Shown here one piece after another: positions 14,986 to 23,355 of a stretch of DNA of 41,551 nt. The first letter of the stretch is position 1, and every line of letters begins with the position of its first letter. The notes beneath the pieces are model-generated. The model searched no databases, was not told the DNA's origin, and saw only the letters and a list, made by a program, of their open reading frames with translations. This DNA is from an uncultured Porphyromonadaceae bacterium (lineage in GTDB: Bacteria; Bacteroidota; Bacteroidia; Bacteroidales; Muribaculaceae), in the NCBI GenBank assembly GCA_937921035.1, contig CALEUL010000024.1, forward strand, positions 1 to 41,551, given 5' to 3'. A program made the translations under genes and the position numbers.

Positions 14986-17016
14986 ATGCAACAAGGAACA
15001 ATTGGTGTTACCACCGAAAACATTTTTCCGGTTATAAAGAAATTCCTGTACAGCGACCACGAGATTTTCCTACGCGAGCTTGTGAGCAACGCTGTTGACG
15101 CCACCCAAAAACTCCGCGCCCTCGCCAACTTCGGCGAATTCAAGGGCGAGCTTGGCGAACTGAAGGTGAACGTTAAAATAGACAAGGAAGCAGGGACTCT
15201 CACCGTAAGCGATTACGGTATCGGCATGGATGCGGCCGATGTAGACAAATACATCAACCAGATTGCCTTCTCGGGAGCCGAGGATTTCCTGAACAAATAC
15301 AAGGACACAGCAGCCAACATCATCGGCCACTTCGGCCTTGGTTTCTACTCCGCTTTCATGGTGGCAGAAAAGGTAGTGATAGAATCGCTGAGCTACAAGG
15401 AAGGCGCCGAACCCGTACGCTGGGAATGCGACGGCTCGCCGGTGTACAACATGGGGAAAGGTTCGCGAAGCGAACGCGGTACCGACATTATCCTTTACAT
15501 CGACAAGGACAGTGCCGAATTCCTCGAGCAGGAGCGAGTAGACATGCTGCTGCGGAAGTACTGCCGCTTCCTGCCGGTGCCTGTAGTTTCCGGCAAGGAA
15601 CGCGAATGGAAGGACGGCAAATGGAATGATACCGACCGCGACCTGATTGTGAATGACACAGAGCCGAAATGGATGAAGAAGCCGGCAGAGCTCACGGACA
15701 AGGACTATCAGGAATTCTATCAGGAGCTGTATCCGGGCTCGGAGGAACCTCTGTTCTGGATTCATCTGAATGTGGACTATCCTTTCCACCTCACGGGTAT
15801 TCTGTTCTTCCCCAAGATCAAGAACAATTTCGATATCAACCGCAACCGCATCCAGCTTTACTGCAACCAGGTGTTCGTAACCGACTCGGTGGAGGGTGTT
15901 GTTCCTGAATTCATGCAGCTGATGCAGGGTGTTATCGATTCGCCAGATATTCCTCTTAACGTTTCGCGCTCGTATCTACAGGCAGACAGCGCCGTAAAGA
16001 AGATTTCGAGCTATATTACCAAGAAAGTTGCTTCGCGCCTTGACGAAATGTTCCGCGCGGACCGCACGGAATTCGAAAAGAAGTGGGATGATATCCGTAT
16101 CTTTATTGTGTACGGTATGCTCACGGACGAGAAATTCTGCGAGTCTGCCATGAAATTCCTTCTTTTCAAGGACACGGAGGGCCGCTATTTCTCTGTTGAC
16201 GAATACCGCAAGCTGGTTGAGACGGAGCAGACGGACTCGGAGGGCAAGGTTGTTTACCTGTACGCCACCGACGCCACAGCTCAGTACAACTACATCAAGG
16301 CCGCCAACGACAAAGGCTATAACGTGCTTCTGCTCGACGGTCAGCTGGACAACCACTTTGTGAGTCTGCTTGAACAAAAACTGGAGAACACATCGCTTGT
16401 ACGCGTGGATTCCGACGTTGTGGAGAATCTTATCCGCAAGGATAACCGCAAGGTTGCCGACCTCACTCCTGCGGACCGCGCTATCCTTACCCGCATGTTC
16501 GAGAAGGATACTGTAAAGGTAGAGAAATGCAAGTTCCTGGTGCAGTTCGAGGCACTCGCGGCTACTGCCGACCCTGTTGTGCTCACCCAGAACGAATACA
16601 TGCGCCGAATGAAAGAAATGGCGAGCATGCAGCCGGGCATGAACTTCTACGGCGAACTGCCCGACAGCTACAATCTTGTTGTCAACACCGAGAACCCCAT
16701 TGTCGTTGCTATGCGCGAGAAGGCCGATGCAGCCCTCAAAGACACCATACAACCGCTCCTGGACCAGATTGACAAAGGGAACGCCGATGCCGAAGAGGCC
16801 CGCAAGGCCGGCAGCGACGACGCCAACAAGGCCAAGGCTGAGGCGGCAGAGAAATGCGTTGCGGACGCCCGGGCAAAAATGAACGAGGCAATCGACAAAT
16901 ACGCCGAAAATGAGCCTAAGGTAAGTCAGCTGGTTGACCTGGCGCTTCTTGCCAACGGTCTGCTGAAAGGGGAAGCTCTTTCAGCCTTTATCCACCGCTC
17001 GCTCACGCTTCTTTAA
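14986..17016 (+). CDS. htpG: Molecular chaperone HtpG (Hsp90)
   Basis: A 676-residue cytoplasmic ATP-dependent chaperone. The N-terminal ATPase region shows FLRELVSNAVDATQKLR, DYGIGMDAADVDKYINQIA and IGHFGLGFYSAFMVA. The middle domain has DYPFHLTGILFFPK and NRIQLYCNQVFVTD. The C-terminal part includes a charged alanine-rich stretch near residues 585-645 before the dimerisation end, longer than in E. coli HtpG, a feature seen in Bacteroidetes homologs. It is a single gene, with a sigma-54-like promoter in front and an inverted repeat behind. Confidence 0.97.
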   Translation: MQQGTIGVTTENIFPVIKKFLYSDHEIFLRELVSNAVDATQKLRALANFGEFKGELGELKVNVKIDKEAGTLTVSDYGIGMDAADVDKYINQIAFSGAEDFLNKYKDTAANIIGHFGLGFYSAFMVAEKVVIESLSYKEGAEPVRWECDGSPVYNMGKGSRSERGTDIILYIDKDSAEFLEQERVDMLLRKYCRFLPVPVVSGKEREWKDGKWNDTDRDLIVNDTEPKWMKKPAELTDKDYQEFYQELYPGSEEPLFWIHLNVDYPFHLTGILFFPKIKNNFDINRNRIQLYCNQVFVTDSVEGVVPEFMQLMQGVIDSPDIPLNVSRSYLQADSAVKKISSYITKKVASRLDEMFRADRTEFEKKWDDIRIFIVYGMLTDEKFCESAMKFLLFKDTEGRYFSVDEYRKLVETEQTDSEGKVVYLYATDATAQYNYIKAANDKGYNVLLLDGQLDNHFVSLLEQKLENTSLVRVDSDVVENLIRKDNRKVADLTPADRAILTRMFEKDTVKVEKCKFLVQFEALAATADPVVLTQNEYMRRMKEMASMQPGMNFYGELPDSYNLVVNTENPIVVAMREKADAALKDTIQPLLDQIDKGNADAEEARKAGSDDANKAKAEAAEKCVADARAKMNEAIDKYAENEPKVSQLVDLALLANGLLKGEALSAFIHRSLTLL

Positions 17017-17045
17017 AAAGGAGTCTGCAATTATTCCGGCATTCC

Positions 17046-17128
17046 TGCAGGGACATGCGTTTTGGTGTGCTTTTGGCATGTGCGAATTCTAGGGTACGTG
17101 CCTGACATGCCAAAGGCATGTCCCTGCA
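17046..17128. repeat. Nested inverted repeat between convergent genes
   Basis: TGCAGGGACATGC (17046-17058) is perfectly inverted at 17116-17128. Inside the right half, GACATGCC (17104-17111) and GGCATGTC (17115-17122) form a tight hairpin with a three-base loop, and TTTTGGCATGT near 17071-17081 is complementary to the same region. The element sits between htpG and the convergent sigma gene. A short palindromic intergenic repeat (REP or MITE-like) or a bidirectional terminator are both possible; there is no clear T run. Confidence 0.6.
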
Positions 17129-17163
17129 TGCGTTGGGGCGGTTGTGGGTGGATGGACACGCCT

Positions 17164-17661
17164 TCAGCGGGCGGAGAGGCGGTTGTGGAGCTTACGGCAG
17201 GCGTCGGCGATACGGGTCCTGACGGTTGCGATGGATAGGGTAAGATGGTCGGCTATTTCATGATAGCGGTATCCTGCCAGATGCATGGAGAACGGTTCCC
17301 GAAGGTATGATGGGAAGCGCATGAGCATGGCGTTGACTTCGGTAATTGTGTAGCAGCCGTCGGGAATTTCGTTGAGGCTGTCGCTAAGGCAAAGCGCAAA
17401 TATGTTGTCGGAGGTATCTACTATCGCTGCGGTCTGTCGTTTTTTGCAGAAATCGTTTATGAATATGTTTCGCATTATAGTGAATACCCACCCTTTGAAG
17501 TTTGTGCTCTCATCGTATTTTTCGGCGTTGGCGAGCACTTTGAGTGTTGTGTCCTGTAGCAAATCGTAAGCGTCCTCGCGGTTGTTTGTGAGCATGTATG
17601 CGAAGTTCAGCATGTTGCCCTGAAGATTCATCAGGCTTGTCTGGATTTTTGTGCTTGCCAT
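17164..17661 (-). CDS. ECF-type RNA polymerase sigma factor
   Basis: A 165-residue sigma-70 family protein of minimal ECF size. Region 2 has NREDAYDLLQDTTLKVLANAEK and FKGWVFTIMRNIFIND. Region 4 has YLREPFSMHLAGYRYHEIAD and ATVRTRIADACRKLHNRL. No anti-sigma gene follows; the next gene on this side is convergent htpG. The roughly 300-bp region upstream carries a repeated element that may be its regulatory site. The regulon is unknown. Confidence 0.92.
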   Translation of the reverse strand: MASTKIQTSLMNLQGNMLNFAYMLTNNREDAYDLLQDTTLKVLANAEKYDESTNFKGWVFTIMRNIFINDFCKKRQTAAIVDTSDNIFALCLSDSLNEIPDGCYTITEVNAMLMRFPSYLREPFSMHLAGYRYHEIADHLTLSIATVRTRIADACRKLHNRLSAR

Positions 17662-17821
17662 AGTAATATGTGTTTGTTTGAATTAGCTGGTGTGTTGTTT
17701 ACTGACGAAGTTATAGTTTTTTCGTATGCTTTGATAAACCTTTAACAAATTTCACACGAACTTTTTCTCAAGACACTCGAAAATATCAACCAAATCACTA
17801 ATTATCAATGATATAATATTA

Positions 17822-17865
17822 TAACAGGTTTGTTACAAAAGATGGATTCGTAACAGTTTTGTAAT
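17822..17865. repeat. Near-palindromic repeat pair, possible operator
   Basis: TAACAGGTTTGTTAC (17822-17836) and TAACAGTTTTGTAAT (17851-17865) are related copies spaced 29 bp apart. Each is roughly self-complementary at its ends (TAACA/TGTTA type). They lie about 160-200 bp upstream of the sigma gene. An operator pair is plausible but unproven. Confidence 0.4.
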
Positions 17866-17896
17866 AATTTGACAGTAGTGTCTCGAAACTCCACAG

Positions 17897-17913
17897 AATG
17901 GCCTCCGGCCATT
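17897..17913 (-). terminator. Hairpin after the TatD-like gene
   Basis: AATGGCC (17897-17903) and GGCCATT (17907-17913) form a perfect 7-bp stem with a three-base loop, 57 bp after the TatD-like stop. No T run follows on the minus strand, so a terminator is only a guess. Confidence 0.35.
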
Positions 17914-17969
17914 GCAGCTGCTATATAAAATACCGTATTTGTATGTCCTGCAACATCGATAGCAGGCCA

Positions 17970-18509
17970 TCAGGCGGGCTCGTCGGTTTCGTGGAAGAAA
18001 TGGATATCGGGTAACAGTTCCGGCAACGAGGAATCGGCGGCGACACTAAGGCCGAATCCTGCGGCTGACAGCTGGCGGGCAAGCTCGGGCTTTCCACGGA
18101 AACCGTGTATCACCCAGGGGACGGATGGTTTAAGCAGCTTTTTAAGCTCCATAAGGCGGCCGTAGCGCCTTACGCAGTGTATAATCATGAATTTACCCAC
18201 ATCATCGGCAATTGCGGCCTGACGTACGAATATGGCTTCCTGTCGCTCTGCGGAGCCACCGCGCAGAGCATCGAGACCGCATTCGCCGATAGCAGCAACG
18301 CGAGGGTCCCGCGCCAGTTTTTCCAATTTCAGCCAGTCGGCATCGTCAGGAGGGTTGTCGGCGTCCCAGGGATGTATTCCCACGCTATACCAAGCTTCGC
18401 CAGGCGGGGTGTCTATAGTGGCGTCGGGCGAAATGGACGTTAGCCTGGTCGGCCCATAAAGGCCGTGGATGTGTATGTCGTCGAAAAACTCGGGAGGAGG
18501 TGTTTGCAT
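17970..18509 (-). CDS. TatD-family metal-dependent hydrolase (short form)
   Basis: A 179-residue protein with the TatD metal-binding pattern: DDIHIHG near residue 10, SVGIHPWDAD, AIGECGLDAL, FMIIHCVRRY, VIHGFRGKPELA and ETDEP at the extreme end. TatD proteins are usually about 250-265 residues; this one is a shortened form seen in Bacteroidetes, ending right at the last metal motif. DNase activity is known for some relatives but cannot be assumed here. It starts 3 bp after the yidD stop and is last in the DUF4271-hemD-rnpA-yidD series. Confidence 0.85.
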   Translation of the reverse strand: MQTPPPEFFDDIHIHGLYGPTRLTSISPDATIDTPPGEAWYSVGIHPWDADNPPDDADWLKLEKLARDPRVAAIGECGLDALRGGSAERQEAIFVRQAAIADDVGKFMIIHCVRRYGRLMELKKLLKPSVPWVIHGFRGKPELARQLSAAGFGLSVAADSSLPELLPDIHFFHETDEPA

Positions 18510-18512
18510 GCT

Positions 18513-18755
18513 TCAGGGAACGGGGTCATAACCGGAACCACCCCAGGGATGGCATCGCAGAATTCTCCTCAATGCCAGCCACAGCCCTTTAAAAGGTCCG
18601 TGTTTGCGTATTGCCTCGAGGGCATACTGGCTGCATGTGGGGGTGAAGCGGCAGCTTGGGGGTGTATAAGGCGAAATGCACGCTTTATAAAAGATGATTG
18701 GAATGCAGAGGAGCCACACGATTGCGGCTCGAATACTGTCAAGAAGGAATTTCAT
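18513..18755 (-). CDS. yidD: Membrane protein insertion efficiency factor YidD
   Basis: An 80-residue protein with the YidD signature: YKACISPYTPPSCRF, PTCSQYALEAIRKHG and RCHPWGGSGYDPVP. It has an N-terminal amphipathic hydrophobic segment and aids YidC-dependent membrane insertion. The frame is open from 18788, but the ATG at 18755 gives the usual length and MKFLL start. It overlaps the end of rnpA by 17 bp, the common bacterial arrangement. Confidence 0.93.
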   Translation of the reverse strand: MKFLLDSIRAAIVWLLCIPIIFYKACISPYTPPSCRFTPTCSQYALEAIRKHGPFKGLWLALRRILRCHPWGGSGYDPVP

Positions 18756-19155
18756 TGCCGAGAGAAGGAGAGTTGAAGTGTTCGGCAAGAGCAGCCATTA
18801 TACGGTGTACGGCGGCATCGACTTTATCGTAAGGCAGTTTGTCGTTAGCAACGTATACGAAAGCGATGTCTATCCTCAGTCCTGGGATAAGAGGAAAATC
18901 CTGATGGCACAGACGATATGCCTCTCGTATTCGACGGCGCATGAGAACGCGGTCAACAGCACGGTGGAGCCGTTTTTTCGGCACAGAAATAACAAATGCG
19001 ACAGGAGCGTCGGAACGACGACGCGGATTGTTTCGCGCCACAGCCCTCAGAGGATAGCAGAGGCGTGTAAACGATGCTCCGCCTGGGCCGAACAAATCTT
19101 CGATGGCCCTTGCGGAGCAAAGTTTTTCTTTTTTATCTAAACCGAGTTTCTTCAC
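18739..19155 (-). CDS. rnpA: Ribonuclease P protein component
   Basis: A 138-residue basic protein that assists the RNase P RNA in tRNA 5' maturation. Family features are LDKKEKLCS at the N-terminus, the Phe/Arg-rich first strand and the conserved motif VPKKRLHRAVDRVLMRRRIREAYR near residues 58-82. The overlap with yidD is typical. It follows hemD by 18 bp. The RNA subunit (rnpB) is not in the window. Confidence 0.93.
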   Translation of the reverse strand: MKKLGLDKKEKLCSARAIEDLFGPGGASFTRLCYPLRAVARNNPRRRSDAPVAFVISVPKKRLHRAVDRVLMRRRIREAYRLCHQDFPLIPGLRIDIAFVYVANDKLPYDKVDAAVHRIMAALAEHFNSPSLGNEIPS

Positions 19156-19173
19156 AAGAAATCGGGAATAAAA

Positions 19174-19914
19174 TCAAGCCTTGGCCAGATAGTGGTCGAT
19201 AGCGGCGGTGATTGAGGGGCATTCGGGAGTAGGAGCCTCGATGTCGAGCCTGAGTCCGGCGTCGCGAATGCTCTTAGCAGTAGCCGGTCCCAAAGCAGCG
19301 AAAACGATGTTGCCCTGCTTGAAGTCGGGGAAATTCTTCACCAAAGATTCGATACCCTGAGGGCTGAAGAATACGAGCATATCGTAGTCCATAGTCTCGT
19401 CGGGTGTGAAATCGTTGCTGACAGTTCGGTACATCACAGCAGAAGTAACGTTAAGCTTGTTTTCGGTCAGGAGAGCAGCTTCGGAACCGTTGTTAACGTC
19501 GCTTACGACGAGGAGGAATTTTTCGTTCTTGTGCTTCTGCATCGAAGGAATAAGGTCGACAAGTTTGCCAGTCGGCGAAGCAAAAATTTTGCGTTTACGG
19601 TAGACGATGTATTTCTGCAGGTAGTTCGCAATAGTTTCGGAAGTGCAGAAATATTTCATTGTCGCAGGAATTGAAACGCGCATTTCCTCGCAGAGACGGA
19701 AGAAATGGTCTATAGCTCCGCGAGCGGTGAACACAACGGCGGTAAAATCGGCGATGTTCACTTTCTGCTGGCGGAAATCCTTGGCGGCGAGGCCCTCAAC
19801 CTTAATGAAAGGGCGGAAAATAATTTCAACACCATATTTCTCCGCCATGTCGAAATATGGGGATTTTTCGGATGTGGGTTTCGGTTGAGAAACGAGAATT
19901 TTCTTTATTGCCAC
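19174..19914 (-). CDS. hemD: Uroporphyrinogen-III synthase
   Basis: A 246-residue cytoplasmic enzyme of tetrapyrrole synthesis that closes and rearranges hydroxymethylbilane. The two-domain pattern is visible: VVFTARGAIDHFF near residue 60, a central FCTSETIANYL, VVSDVNNGSEAALL, and the closing segments LVFFSPQGIESL and FAALGPATAKSIRDAG. Its sequence is divergent, as usual for HemD. The place between DUF4271 and rnpA is the standard Bacteroidetes order and supports the call. Confidence 0.9.
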   Translation of the reverse strand: MAIKKILVSQPKPTSEKSPYFDMAEKYGVEIIFRPFIKVEGLAAKDFRQQKVNIADFTAVVFTARGAIDHFFRLCEEMRVSIPATMKYFCTSETIANYLQKYIVYRKRKIFASPTGKLVDLIPSMQKHKNEKFLLVVSDVNNGSEAALLTENKLNVTSAVMYRTVSNDFTPDETMDYDMLVFFSPQGIESLVKNFPDFKQGNIVFAALGPATAKSIRDAGLRLDIEAPTPECPSITAAIDHYLAKA

Positions 19915-19962
19915 AGCTTGCGTGTTAAGAACCCCATGATGGGGTTATAGAATGACTGATAG

Positions 19963-20955
19963 TTATACAGCGCCGGACAGTATTGCAGAAATGCTGTACA
20001 AGGCTGCCTGAGGTATTATTTCGAGTGTGCAAAGGTACAAAATAAAATAAAGCAAAGAGACGAAATTTCGATAAAAAATTCTAAAACCTTTCAGAATAAA
20101 TATCAAATGTATAAGTTCGTAGGCTGATATAGCGACAATTAATAAAATTTCGCACCAAGCGGGACAGCTCACCATGAGAATTGCCGGAAGGGCCATTGCA
20201 AGACCGGAATATGCCTGAGTAGCGTTAAAACCGGCAATCCACCGCCTGCTGTCGTCGGGAGTAGCGAACGCGTATCCCACGAGCCCATATGCACACAACT
20301 GGAAAATATAATAAGCAGCCACGAGCAGCATGGAAGCCACAACTCCGGCGAAAGAAGGGGCAGACGGAAGCGACGGACAATTGTAGAGCACAATTCCGCC
20401 GAAAACGACGAAAATGAGCGCCAGCAGGAGCGCGCTGGGAGTTGTTACAGTTCCGCTGTCGTCGAAAAGGTTGCTGCGTCGCCGGACATTCCAGAGTTCG
20501 ATTCGGTATGTGCGGAGGGCACGGCCGACAGCCTTGGAATTAAGAGCCGCAACAATCAGGACACCAGCCATGATTGCAGAGAGCGGAGTGCTGTGCATAT
20601 ATCCGGCGACCTGCGAGCCGGGCTCAATACCCTCCCGGACCCCGGAAGGCGTCGCCACCACCTTTACGGCTTTCAACTTGGCAGCGAAAGCCTCGGCACG
20701 CAGCGAATCGGCCACATGGACAGGGATAAAATGAGGGACGCGACCCGGGACAGTATCTGCGGCGACAGAATCGACAATAACGGTATTTATTCCCTGGGGG
20801 GCCACAAAACCGCGAGGGGCGTCGTACGAAGCATCGGGGGGAGCGGGAACAAACTCGACAGTGTCTGATGCGGCGTAAGAAGCGGCAGCAACGGAGTTGT
20901 GTTCCGCTGAATTAGCGAAAGGGGTGCGCGACTGTATCGTGAGTGTGTCGGGCAT
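19963..20955 (-). CDS. DUF4271 membrane protein
   Basis: A 330-residue protein. About 160 N-terminal residues are soluble and low in conservation. At least six membrane helices follow, with YDDS-like turns replaced by PDDSRRWIAGFNATQAYSG and a conserved helix end near RIFYRNFVSLLYFILYLCTLE. DUF4271 has no known function but sits upstream of hemD in many Bacteroidetes. The start at 20955 was chosen because it begins one base after the stop of the LOG gene; the frame is open further to 21036. A hairpin (19930-19946) lies between it and hemD. Confidence 0.85.
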   Translation of the reverse strand: MPDTLTIQSRTPFANSAEHNSVAAASYAASDTVEFVPAPPDASYDAPRGFVAPQGINTVIVDSVAADTVPGRVPHFIPVHVADSLRAEAFAAKLKAVKVVATPSGVREGIEPGSQVAGYMHSTPLSAIMAGVLIVAALNSKAVGRALRTYRIELWNVRRRSNLFDDSGTVTTPSALLLALIFVVFGGIVLYNCPSLPSAPSFAGVVASMLLVAAYYIFQLCAYGLVGYAFATPDDSRRWIAGFNATQAYSGLAMALPAILMVSCPAWCEILLIVAISAYELIHLIFILKGFRIFYRNFVSLLYFILYLCTLEIIPQAALYSISAILSGAV

Positions 20956-20956
20956 A

Positions 20957-21529
20957 TCAGACGAACTTAGGCGAAAAATCAGTATCTGCCGAGGAAGCGA
21001 GCGCCAACTCAACAGCCTGTCGCGGATTGTCGGCAACCGAGAAAGTATTCAGATGGTCGGCACGCATAAAACCTTCGCGGACCGCTTTGCCGAGCATGGA
21101 CAGAAGGGGACTATAGTAATCCTTAATATTAAGAATGACCACGTTGCCGAGGAAAAGGCCGAGCTGCTTCCAAGTTATAATCTCGCACAATTCCTCAAGG
21201 GTGCCAATACCGCCGGGAAGGGCAATGCAAGCGAGCGATTTTGCCATCAGCTCCTTGCGAGAGTGCATATCCTCGGTTATCACGAGCTCGTCGAGGCCGG
21301 TATGATGCCAACCGCGCTCGTGCATAAAGCGAGGAATAACGCCAACGACACGACCTCCGGCCTCGATAGCACCGTTCTCGACAGCGCCCATTAGCCCAGA
21401 GCGTCCGGCTCCCGTAACAAGGGTTGCACCGGCAGCCGCAATCTCGCGGCCGAGCCATGCGGCAGCCTCGCCGTATTCAGCCGGGAGGGTATCCGACGAA
21501 CCGCAATAAACAGTGATTTTCTTTTCCAT
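20957..21529 (-). CDS. LOG-family nucleotide phosphoribohydrolase (TIGR00730)
   Basis: A 190-residue protein of the LOG/lysine-decarboxylase-like family. The motif PGGIGTLEE is intact, and TGAGRSGLMGAVENGAIEAGG supplies the nucleotide-binding loop. Characterised relatives remove the base from nucleoside monophosphates such as cytokinin ribotides; the older label lysine decarboxylase is not supported by biochemistry for this group. The frame is open to 21814, but the ATG at 21529 places the protein 10 bp after a promoter start and matches the family N-terminus (KKITVYCGSS). Confidence 0.9.
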   Translation of the reverse strand: MEKKITVYCGSSDTLPAEYGEAAAWLGREIAAAGATLVTGAGRSGLMGAVENGAIEAGGRVVGVIPRFMHERGWHHTGLDELVITEDMHSRKELMAKSLACIALPGGIGTLEELCEIITWKQLGLFLGNVVILNIKDYYSPLLSMLGKAVREGFMRADHLNTFSVADNPRQAVELALASSADTDFSPKFV

Positions 21530-21545
21530 ATCTGCAAATAATTCG

Positions 21546-21576
21546 CAAAGGTACAAAAATCCCAGCAACCGGACAA
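21546..21576 (-). promoter_or_regulatory. Promoter of the LOG-DUF4271-hemD operon
   Basis: On the minus strand TTG (21576-21574), a 20-bp gap and TACCTTTG (21553-21546). The start point would be near 21539, 10 bp before the ATG at 21529. Confidence 0.65.
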
Positions 21577-21702
21577 TCGTCGGGGCGCCCTGCGGGGGCC
21601 ACACATAGCCATAACATCGCCAGAAAAAGCAGAAAAGTTTGCTATCGGGCAGGATTGTTGTACTAATAGGCGATAGTTTTTCCGTTTTGCGCCAAAAATT
21701 AG

Positions 21703-21710
21703 TAATTTTG
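21703..21710 (+). promoter_or_regulatory. -7 element for the TolC-HlyD-ABC operon
   Basis: TAATTTTG fits TAnnTTTG; the -33 match is weak. Transcription would start near 21717, giving a leader of about 108 bases before the TolC ATG at 21825, in which I see no clear structure. Confidence 0.5.
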
Positions 21711-21824
21711 CCGTTGCGCGCACCAATGCACAAGTGAACCATATCCGTTGTACGCGAGTTATATATTTGTGTGTGGATACCGGATTGTAGGAAGCACACG
21801 TCGAAACTTTTCAACTATCCTTCT

Positions 21825-23336
21825 ATGAGGCTGATTAATTATTTTCAAACTCTAATGCGATATTCCGCAACAGCCGTGATTGCGGCAGTGTGCGTTGCCT
21901 CTCCGACCTTGGGCTACTCCCAGACGGCCGATACAGCAACCGTTCTACCGGGTGCCACGACGCTGCAGGAGTTCCGCGACATGGCACTTCGGAACAACAA
22001 AAAGCTGATGATAGCCCGCGAACGCATGCGCAAGGCAGAATATCAGAACAAGGAAGCCTTCGCGGCGTATCTGCCGGGCATAGATTTTGAAGGCGGGTAC
22101 CTGTACAACCAGCGCGAGATTTCGATTTTCAGCAGCGACCAGCTGCTGCCAGTGAAGTCGTTCGACCTGGCCACGCAGTCGTACCAGTTCAATCTTGTAA
22201 AAAATCCGATGACCGGCGAGCCAATAAAGGGCCCTGACGGCCAGTATATACCCTCGGAGGTAGCGCTTATACCGAAGGAGAGCATGACGTACGACATCCA
22301 CAATGTGTTCTTTGGCGCGTTCACACTTACTCAGCCAGTATTTATGGGGGGCAAGATAGTTGCGATGAACAAGATTACGAATGCGGCCCGTCAGGCAGCG
22401 CTTGAGCTGCACAACAGCGAGGCCGAAAATGTGATCTATGCCGTAGATGCCGCATACTGGCAGGTTGTGTCGCTCAAAGCCAAGGAAAAACTTGCCACCA
22501 GTTTCGTGAACCTTCTGGATACACTCTGCCACAACGTACATCTGCTTGTTGACGAAGGTCTTGCCACGCGCAGCGACGCCCTTAGCGTTGACGTGAAGCT
22601 GAATGCTGCCGAGGTGGACCTTACGAAGGTTCGTAACGGGCTTGTACTGTCGCGCATGGCACTTGCTCAGGTATGCGGACTGCCGGTAGACACCCAGTTC
22701 ACCCTGGCCGACGAAAATTCCGAAACACCTGTTCCTGCGCCCATCGTGGAAGTACAGGACAATTACGATATGGAGAATGTGTTCGCCAACCGTCCCGATC
22801 TGCGTGCCCTCGCCCAGGCCGTGGAGGTTGCAAAGCAGGAAAAGAACGTAGCACGGTCGTCCATGCTGCCGCAGTTGGCCGTGATGGGCTCGTGGGAATT
22901 CTCCAATCCCAATATGTTCAACGGCTTCGAGAAGAAGTTCCGCGGCGCATTCTCTGTGGGTGCAGTCCTGCGCGTGCCACTATGGCACTGGGGCGGCAAC
23001 TACAACAAGTACCGGGCCGCCAAGAGCGACCAGATATCAAGGGAACTCGAGCTTGAGGACGCCCGGGAACTGGTAACGCTCCAGGTTAAACAAGCCACGT
23101 TCAAGACCAAGGAAGCATTCAAGACCTATGCCACGACGATGACGAACCTTTCGAAAGCGGACGAGAACCTTCGGACAGCAACCCTCGCGTTCCGCGAAGG
23201 GGTCGCCACCACCGACAACGTAATGGAGGCACAGACCGCATGGCTGAAGGCCCACTCCGAGAATATCGACGCCGCAATCGAGGTACAGCTTTGTCAGGTG
23301 TACCTGAGCAAGGTGCTCGGCACACTTTACAGATAA
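21825..23336 (+). CDS. TolC-family outer-membrane efflux protein
   Basis: A 503-residue protein with a signal peptide near residues 1-33 and two OEP repeats (coiled coils) that build the periplasmic tunnel. TTLQEFRDMALRNNKKLMIAR is the classical first helix, and FFGAFTLTQPVFMGGKIVAMNK marks the strand-to-helix change. The frame is open from 21771; the ATG at 21825 removes an N-terminus unsuited to a signal peptide. It is the first gene of an export operon with HlyD and two ABC-2 permeases, so it is the outer-membrane exit of that machine. Confidence 0.93.
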   Translation: MRLINYFQTLMRYSATAVIAAVCVASPTLGYSQTADTATVLPGATTLQEFRDMALRNNKKLMIARERMRKAEYQNKEAFAAYLPGIDFEGGYLYNQREISIFSSDQLLPVKSFDLATQSYQFNLVKNPMTGEPIKGPDGQYIPSEVALIPKESMTYDIHNVFFGAFTLTQPVFMGGKIVAMNKITNAARQAALELHNSEAENVIYAVDAAYWQVVSLKAKEKLATSFVNLLDTLCHNVHLLVDEGLATRSDALSVDVKLNAAEVDLTKVRNGLVLSRMALAQVCGLPVDTQFTLADENSETPVPAPIVEVQDNYDMENVFANRPDLRALAQAVEVAKQEKNVARSSMLPQLAVMGSWEFSNPNMFNGFEKKFRGAFSVGAVLRVPLWHWGGNYNKYRAAKSDQISRELELEDARELVTLQVKQATFKTKEAFKTYATTMTNLSKADENLRTATLAFREGVATTDNVMEAQTAWLKAHSENIDAAIEVQLCQVYLSKVLGTLYR

Positions 23337-23355
23337 CAATAAAACACAGCATACC

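Larger units (their letters stand above)
17662..17969. other. Non-coding region upstream of the sigma gene
   Basis: About 308 bp without a credible gene, AT-rich in its first 200 bases. It holds the repeat pair at 17822-17865 and a hairpin at 17897-17913. I see no exact TAnnTTTG promoter for the sigma gene, which may therefore use another sigma factor. Confidence 0.6.

Noticed and set aside
14986..17016. Alanine-rich charged stretch in HtpG as a frameshift or error
   Set aside because: The frame stays open, and the normal C-terminal dimerisation segment follows; an insertion of this type is known in Bacteroidetes HtpG.
19930..19946. Hairpin AACCCC/GGGGTT between DUF4271 and hemD
   Set aside because: The arms are short and no T run follows on the minus strand. 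hemD is 48 bp away and probably co-transcribed, so I do not call a terminator.
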